Shown: positions 6,357 to 9,300 of the stretch, in pieces | How the letters are laid out: the number at the start of each line of letters is the position of its first letter | How positions within the stretch are numbered: position 1 is the first letter of the stretch | Assembly (NCBI GenBank): GCA_017504335.1 | Contig: JAFVRI010000053.1 | Coordinates: 1-9,300, forward strand | DNA: 9,300 bases | Reading direction: 5' to 3' | Source of the DNA: Clostridia bacterium | Lineage (GTDB): Bacteria > Bacillota > Clostridia > Oscillospirales > CAG-272 | Notes under the pieces: model-generated | Told to the model about the DNA's origin: nothing | The model's database searches: none | What the model saw: the letters and a program-made list of their open reading frames with translations, nothing else | Position numbers and translations under genes: made by a program

Positions 6357-7061
6357 ATGAAGGATCTGCTTTTGTTATTTACGATTATACAGCGCTCCGA
6401 CGGAGCGGAATATGAGCGTTTCTATCGCGATCACGGCGTACAGGTCTCCTATAGCCTGCTCTGCAACGGCACGGCGCATGCAAGGACCTTGAGCCTTTTG
6501 GGCATCGAAAAAACCGAAAAGGCCATGCTTTTGTCGGTGGTGACCGAAAAAACGCTGAAAACCCTCAAGCGGGATCTGACCGTGAATATGAAGATTGATC
6601 TTCCCAACCGCGGTGTCGCTATGGCGGTACCCATGTCGGGAATCGGTGGAGTTCGTACGTTGGAGTACGTAACATCCGGACAGGTGCTTGAGATCGAGGA
6701 ACATAAGGAAACGGAGGAGAAAAAGATGCAGTCGGATTATGAGTTGATCGTTGCGATCTACGAAAAGGGATATACGGATCTGGTGATGGATGCTGCCAGA
6801 GAGGCGGGCGCCAGAGGCGGTACCACCGTGCGCGGTAAGGGCACGGGTGCGGGTGCCGAGAAATTCTTCGGACTTTCCTTGGCAGAGGAGAAGGAGATCG
6901 TGTTCATCGTTTCCGATCAAGCCAAGAAGAATGAGATCATGAAGGCAATCATGCAGAATGCGGGTATTGATACCAAGGCACATGCGCTGGTATTCTCTCT
7001 GCCCGTCAGCGAGACCGCAGGCTTCCGATTCGCCGACGAGGTGGATAAGGAAAGCGAATAA
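6357..7061 (+). CDS. Tandem PII-like signalling protein
   Basis: 234 residues, about twice a classical PII (112). The C-terminal half (128 to about 225) follows the PII pattern: strand YELIVAIYEKG, helix YTDLVMDAAREAG, strand ARGGTTVRGKG, a loop at about 160-174, strand EKEIVFIVSD, helix QAKKNEIMKAIMQNAG, strand ALVFSLPV. The N-terminal half (1 to about 110) can be laid on the same strand-helix-strand scheme but is more diverged. Differences from GlnB/GlnK: the T-loop is short with no uridylylatable Tyr in a YRGAEY context, and the B-loop TGxxGDGK that helps bind ATP is absent. The protein probably does not sense ATP/2-oxoglutarate in the standard way. Two PII-like units in one chain could assemble as a trimer of tandem chains or as other pseudo-symmetric rings. 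Co-transcription with DUF1538 recalls GlnK-AmtB, so control of the membrane partner is the leading hypothesis. Confidence 0.8.
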   Translation: MKDLLLLFTIIQRSDGAEYERFYRDHGVQVSYSLLCNGTAHARTLSLLGIEKTEKAMLLSVVTEKTLKTLKRDLTVNMKIDLPNRGVAMAVPMSGIGGVRTLEYVTSGQVLEIEEHKETEEKKMQSDYELIVAIYEKGYTDLVMDAAREAGARGGTTVRGKGTGAGAEKFFGLSLAEEKEIVFIVSDQAKKNEIMKAIMQNAGIDTKAHALVFSLPVSETAGFRFADEVDKESE

Positions 7062-7072
7062 TCAAAAAGATG

Positions 7073-7104
7073 GCTGTTTTCTGCCGATCTCGGCAGAAAA
7101 CAGC
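7073..7104 (+). terminator. Hairpin ending the DUF1538/PII-like operon
   Basis: A perfect 14-bp stem (7073-7086 with 7091-7104) with an ATCT loop begins 12 nt after the PII-like stop codon. The following sequence is AT-rich but has no clean T run, so termination may be incomplete. Its position just before a new strong promoter supports a terminator or insulator role. Confidence 0.7.
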
Positions 7105-7135
7105 TAAGATTTATAAAAATATTTTCAAAAAAGTA

Positions 7136-7164
7136 TTGACATGCAAACAGAGAAGTGGTATAAT
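7136..7164 (+). promoter_or_regulatory. Perfect sigma-A promoter of the rpmG-secE-nusG-rplK-rplA operon
   Basis: TTGACA at 7136-7141 and TATAAT at 7159-7164 with a 17-nt spacer, preceded by an A/T-rich stretch (7107-7135) that may act as an UP element. Transcription should begin near 7171. Such strength suits ribosomal protein genes. Confidence 0.95.
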
Positions 7165-7170
7165 AGTTCT

Positions 7171-7313
7171 ACCTCTGCGAGCAGGTCTTTTTTTGTTGCG
7201 CTCGGAAAGCGCCATGCCGAAAGGCTCTGAGCCACGCTGTTCGGTGAGGGAGGTACACAGACTGTCTGCTTATGGTAGACGGTAAATAATTTGAAATGGG
7301 AGGTGCCGCTAAT
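7171..7313 (+). ncRNA. Structured 5' leader of rpmG operon (candidate regulatory RNA)
   Basis: About 140 nt separate the predicted transcription start from rpmG, and they are rich in possible pairings. ACCUC at 7171-7175 can pair with GAGGU at 7250-7254, closing a branched region that holds a GCC-GAAA-GGC hairpin (7216-7225) and alternatives such as 7198-7202 with 7208-7212. A 9-bp hairpin with G-U pairs lies at 7261-7283. A T7 run at 7188-7194 directly follows a weak ACCT/AGGT hairpin (7171-7186). The Shine-Dalgarno GGGAGGT (7298-7304) contains another GAGGT able to pair with the 5' ACCUC. I do not recognise a known ribosomal leader class. A regulatory role is inferred. Confidence 0.45.
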
Positions 7314-7475
7314 ATGGCTAATGATGCAAGAGTCAAGATCACTCTGGTATGCACCGAGTGCAAGCAGAGAAACTATGACACGAAGAAAAACAAGAAGAAT
7401 GACCCTGACAGACTTGAACTGAAGAAGTACTTCAGGTTCTGCCGCAAGCACACACTTCACAAAGAATCCAAGTAA
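7314..7475 (+). CDS. rpmG: 50S ribosomal protein L33
   Basis: 53 residues beginning MANDARVKITLVCTECKQRN, a clear L33 of the large ribosomal subunit, located where rpmG precedes secE in many Firmicutes. GGGAGGT at 7298-7304 lies 9 nt before the ATG. The first zinc pair CTEC (Cys13, Cys16) is intact. In the second pair, usually YCxFCRKH, the first Cys is Phe (YFRFCRKH, Phe40), leaving Cys43 and a nearby His46. The protein therefore has three zinc-type Cys rather than the four of classic C+ L33 or none of C- forms. His46 may supply a fourth ligand. secE starts 17 nt after the stop. Confidence 0.95.
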   Translation: MANDARVKITLVCTECKQRNYDTKKNKKNDPDRLELKKYFRFCRKHTLHKESK

Positions 7476-7492
7476 TTCGGGAGGAGAAAAAA

Positions 7493-7753
7493 ATGGCAGA
7501 TCAGGAAAAGAAGGTCGCTGAGGTTGAATCCAAGTCCTTGAAGCCTAAGAAGGAAAAGAAGAAGGGCAGAATTAAGGAAGCTTGGAGAGGCTTCAAGAGC
7601 GAAGTAAAGAAAATCGTCTGGCCCTCGAGGAAGCAGGTGGTTAAGAATACACTTGTGGTAATCGGCGTGGTAGTGATTTGCGCGATTATCATCGCCGCCC
7701 TTGACTATGCTTTTTCCCAGGGAATCATTGCTTTGACTGACCTCTTCACGTAA
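7493..7753 (+). CDS. secE: Preprotein translocase subunit SecE
   Basis: 86 residues. SecE is the small essential membrane subunit that clamps SecY in the SecYEG translocon. Residues 1-36 are a Lys/Glu-rich cytoplasmic extension. FKSEVKKIVWPSRKQVVKNT at 34-53 is the amphipathic-helix signature with the conserved WPS and Lys/Arg, followed by a single transmembrane helix at about 53-72. This is the one-helix form typical of Firmicutes. GGGAGG at 7479-7484 precedes the ATG by 8 nt. It lies in the standard secE-nusG order, with 19 nt to nusG. Confidence 0.96.
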   Translation: MADQEKKVAEVESKSLKPKKEKKKGRIKEAWRGFKSEVKKIVWPSRKQVVKNTLVVIGVVVICAIIIAALDYAFSQGIIALTDLFT

Positions 7754-7772
7754 TGACGGGAGAGACGAAGGT

Positions 7773-8309
7773 ATGAGCGATATTAATGAAATGAATGTAG
7801 GACCGAGATGGTATGTGGCGCACACCTATTCCGGTTACGAAAACAAGGTTAAGGCAAGCCTTGAGAAAATTATTGAAAACCGCGGACTCGGACATCTTTT
7901 CTTCGACATCCGAATTCCTGTGGAAACCGTGATTGAAAAGAACGGTGACAAGGAAAAGGAAGTGGAGCTGAAGATTTTCCCCTGTTATGTGTACATCAAG
8001 ATGACCATGACCGAGGAAAGCTGGCATGCAGTCCGTAACATCACCGGCGTGACGGGATTTGTAGGACCCGGATCGAGACCTACGCCCCTGTCCGACGAGG
8101 AAGTGGATTTCCTGAACTTTGGTACCAAGAGAGTGGAGCTTGCGTTCAAGGTTGGCGACAGCGTTGTGGTCAATGAAGGACTGTTTGAGGGCTACACCGG
8201 AACGGTTCAGGCGGTTTCCGACGATTTGAAGAAAATTACGGTGCTCATTAAGCGTGGACGCCGCGATATGCCGGTTGAGCTGGACGCAAACGTAGTTAAG
8301 CTCGCGTAA
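7773..8309 (+). CDS. nusG: Transcription termination/antitermination factor NusG
   Basis: 178 residues, close to the 175-180 usual for NusG. The NGN domain, which binds the RNA polymerase clamp, starts with RWYVAHTYSGYENKV at 12-26 and includes FPCYVYI at 69-75, where most homologues have FPGYVYV or FPGYVLV. A C-terminal KOW domain (VGDSVVVNEGLFEGYTGTV at 127-145) contacts Rho or S10 in other bacteria. The start at 7773 is supported by GGGAG at 7758-7762, 10 nt upstream. NusG links transcription to translation and to pausing or termination, and its place between secE and rplK is the conserved bacterial arrangement. Confidence 0.97.
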   Translation: MSDINEMNVGPRWYVAHTYSGYENKVKASLEKIIENRGLGHLFFDIRIPVETVIEKNGDKEKEVELKIFPCYVYIKMTMTEESWHAVRNITGVTGFVGPGSRPTPLSDEEVDFLNFGTKRVELAFKVGDSVVVNEGLFEGYTGTVQAVSDDLKKITVLIKRGRRDMPVELDANVVKLA

Positions 8310-8313
8310 ACAT

Positions 8314-8329
8314 GTGACCGATCGGTCAC
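8314..8329. repeat. Perfect 16-nt palindrome after nusG
   Basis: GTGACCGATCGGTCAC reads identically on both strands. As RNA it gives a 6-bp stem with a GATC loop, 4 nt after the nusG stop and directly before the putative L1 element. There is no T run directly behind it, so it is unlikely to be a terminator. It could be an RNA stability or processing hairpin, or extend the leader fold. Confidence 0.6.
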
Positions 8330-8330
8330 G

Positions 8331-8375
8331 GTGGGAGGGAGAAAAATTTTTTGAATTCTCCCGTATATTTACCAC
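8331..8375 (+). promoter_or_regulatory. Probable ribosomal protein L1 binding site in mRNA (L1 leader)
   Basis: An outer stem GTGG/CCAC (8331-8334 with 8372-8375) encloses an inner 7-bp stem GGGAGAA/TTCTCCC (8337-8343 with 8356-8362). Between them is an asymmetric internal loop, 2 nt on the 5' side and 9 nt on the 3' side. This shape, lying just before the rplK ribosome binding site (GGAGGT, 8379-8384), fits the known L1 autoregulatory element, in which free L1 binds an rRNA-like motif and blocks translation of rplK-rplA. Pairings are read from the sequence; the identity as an L1 site is by position and resemblance. Confidence 0.55.
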
Positions 8376-8393
8376 AATGGAGGTATTAGAATT

Positions 8394-8819
8394 ATGGCAA
8401 AGAAAGTTATGGGTTATATCAAGCTGCAGTTGCCCGCAGGTAAGGCAACTCCCCAGCCTCCCGTAGGACCTGCTCTGGGTCAGTACGGTGTTGCAATTCC
8501 TGTATTCACCAAGGAATTCAACGAAAGAACGAAGAATGACATGGGTCTGATCATTCCCGTTGTTATCACGGTTTACGCAGACCGTTCCTTCACCTTTATC
8601 ACCAAGACTCCTCCCGCTCCCGTTCTGATCAAGAAGGCAGCAGGAATCGAGTCCGGCTCCGCAAAGCCCAACAAGACCAAGGTGGCTAAGATCACCAAGG
8701 AGCAGGTTCGCAAGATCGCGGAGACGAAGATGCCTGACCTCAACGCCGCTTCCGTTGAAGCTGCTATGAGCATGATCGCAGGCACCGCACGCAGCATGGG
8801 CGTGCTTGTGGAAGAATAA
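8394..8819 (+). CDS. rplK: 50S ribosomal protein L11
   Basis: 141 residues, the standard length. L11 forms the stalk base of the large subunit near the GTPase centre, contacting 23S rRNA and elongation factors. The N-terminal domain has the proline-rich PPVGPALGQ at 22-30, whose Pro residues shape the thiostrepton-site cleft. The C-terminal RNA-binding domain ends with the family pattern AGTARSMGV. After GPALGQ the sequence is YGVAIPVF, where most L11 proteins have HGVNIMxF, a lineage-type variation. The start is set by GGAGGT at 8379-8384, 9 nt upstream. Confidence 0.98.
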   Translation: MAKKVMGYIKLQLPAGKATPQPPVGPALGQYGVAIPVFTKEFNERTKNDMGLIIPVVITVYADRSFTFITKTPPAPVLIKKAAGIESGSAKPNKTKVAKITKEQVRKIAETKMPDLNAASVEAAMSMIAGTARSMGVLVEE

Positions 8820-8824
8820 GGAGG
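8818..8824 (+). promoter_or_regulatory. rplA ribosome binding site overlapping the rplK stop
   Basis: AAGGAGG overlaps the rplK stop codon (8817-8819) and lies 9 nt before the ATG at 8834, against 15 nt for the second in-frame ATG at 8840. This favours the 8834 start and suggests translational coupling, consistent with joint control of rplK and rplA by L1. Confidence 0.8.
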
Positions 8825-8833
8825 AACGAACAG

Positions 8834-9300
8834 ATGTTTATGGGTAAGAAGTATAAAGACAGTGTTGCACTGATTGAAAAGACCAAGCTTTACGATCCGA
8901 GCGAGGCTATGGATCTCGTTTGCAAGACCGCTAAGGCAAAGTTCGACGAGACCGTTGAGGTCCACATCCGTCTGGGTGTTGACTCCCGTCACGCAGACCA
9001 GCAGGTTCGTGGCGCGATCGTTCTCCCTCACGGTACCGGTAAGACCGTTCGTACCCTCGTGTTTGCTCGCGGCGACAAGGCTGATGCCGCAAAGGCAGCA
9101 GGCGCTGACTACGTCGGTGCGGAAGAGTACGTGACCAAGATCCAGTCCGAGAACTGGTTCGAGTTTGACGTTGTTATCGCTACCCCCGACATGATGGGTG
9201 TGATCGGCCGTCTGGGTAAGGTCCTCGGTCCTAAGGGACTTATGCCTAACCCCAAGGCAGGCACCGTCACGATGGACGTTGCACGTGCCGTTACCGAGGC
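8834..9300 (+). CDS. rplA: 50S ribosomal protein L1 (3' end beyond window)
   Basis: 155 complete codons are present, about two thirds of the usual 230 residues, and the frame is open to the right edge. L1 forms the mobile L1 stalk that helps release E-site tRNA and represses its own operon by binding mRNA. The N-terminus MFMGKKYKDSVALIEKTKLY and the block GKVLGPKGLMPNPKAGTV starting at residue 128 identify it. Start choice is MFMGKK at 8834, or MGKK at 8840 if the spacing to AAGGAGG is longer. rplJ and rplL would be expected beyond the window. Confidence 0.97.
   Translation, partial: MFMGKKYKDSVALIEKTKLYDPSEAMDLVCKTAKAKFDETVEVHIRLGVDSRHADQQVRGAIVLPHGTGKTVRTLVFARGDKADAAKAAGADYVGAEEYVTKIQSENWFEFDVVIATPDMMGVIGRLGKVLGPKGLMPNPKAGTVTMDVARAVTE

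Noticed and set aside
7070..7285. Plus-strand 71-codon frame across the hairpin, promoter and rpmG leader
   Set aside because: It runs through the terminator stem and the -35/-10 boxes and has no ribosome binding site before its ATG; non-coding functions explain the region better.
7476..7492. tRNA-Trp gene, often found near secE in other bacteria
   Set aside because: Only 17 nt separate rpmG and secE, and no tRNA-like cloverleaf is seen anywhere in the window.
8314..8352. Palindrome followed by T6 as an intrinsic terminator between nusG and rplK
   Set aside because: The T run lies 17 nt beyond the stem and the operon order is conserved; an RNA regulatory element fits better.
1..9300. CRISPR arrays, insertion sequences, phage genes, attachment sites
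   Set aside because: No regularly spaced direct repeats, transposase or integrase motifs, or target duplications were found; the gene content is ordinary chromosomal.

Overview
The window looks like chromosomal DNA of a Clostridia-type Firmicute with a roughly balanced GC content. The evidence is a Gram-positive gene order (rpmG-secE-nusG-rplK-rplA), strong GGAGG ribosome binding sites, near-consensus sigma-A promoters with 17-nt spacers, and a typical Firmicute lipoprotein signal. The genus cannot be named from the sequence. I see no phage, insertion sequence, CRISPR array, tRNA or rRNA.

Layout: (1) 60-287, a tiny single-pass membrane protein with a very acidic, Cys-containing tail, ended by a GAAA-loop hairpin. 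(2) 354-1736, mnmE, the tRNA wobble-uridine modification GTPase, without mnmG next to it. (3) 1818-3710, a large surface lipoprotein with GLUG-type repeats and its own consensus promoter. It ends at a bidirectional terminator shared with the convergent gene. (4) 3763-4614, minus strand, a fold-type IV PLP aminotransferase resembling D-alanine aminotransferase. (5) A divergent promoter region at about 4615-4801. (6) 4802-7061, a two-gene operon: a DUF1538 membrane protein built from two internal repeats, and a double-domain PII-like protein. A perfect 14-bp hairpin follows. (7) From 7136 to the window end, the translation/secretion operon rpmG-secE-nusG-rplK-rplA. It is driven by a perfect TTGACA-17-TATAAT promoter, with a structured leader before rpmG and a probable L1-binding mRNA element before rplK. 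rplA runs off the right edge.

The best candidate for an undescribed system is the DUF1538/PII-like pair. A probable 7+7-helix inverted-repeat membrane protein is co-transcribed with a tandem PII-fold protein that lacks both the uridylylation-type T-loop and the usual ATP-binding B-loop motif. This suggests a transporter gated by a soluble sensor of unknown ligand. The ribosomal leader at 7171-7313, the three-Cys L33, the substituted active site of the aminotransferase and the acidic Cys-tailed small protein are secondary points of interest.
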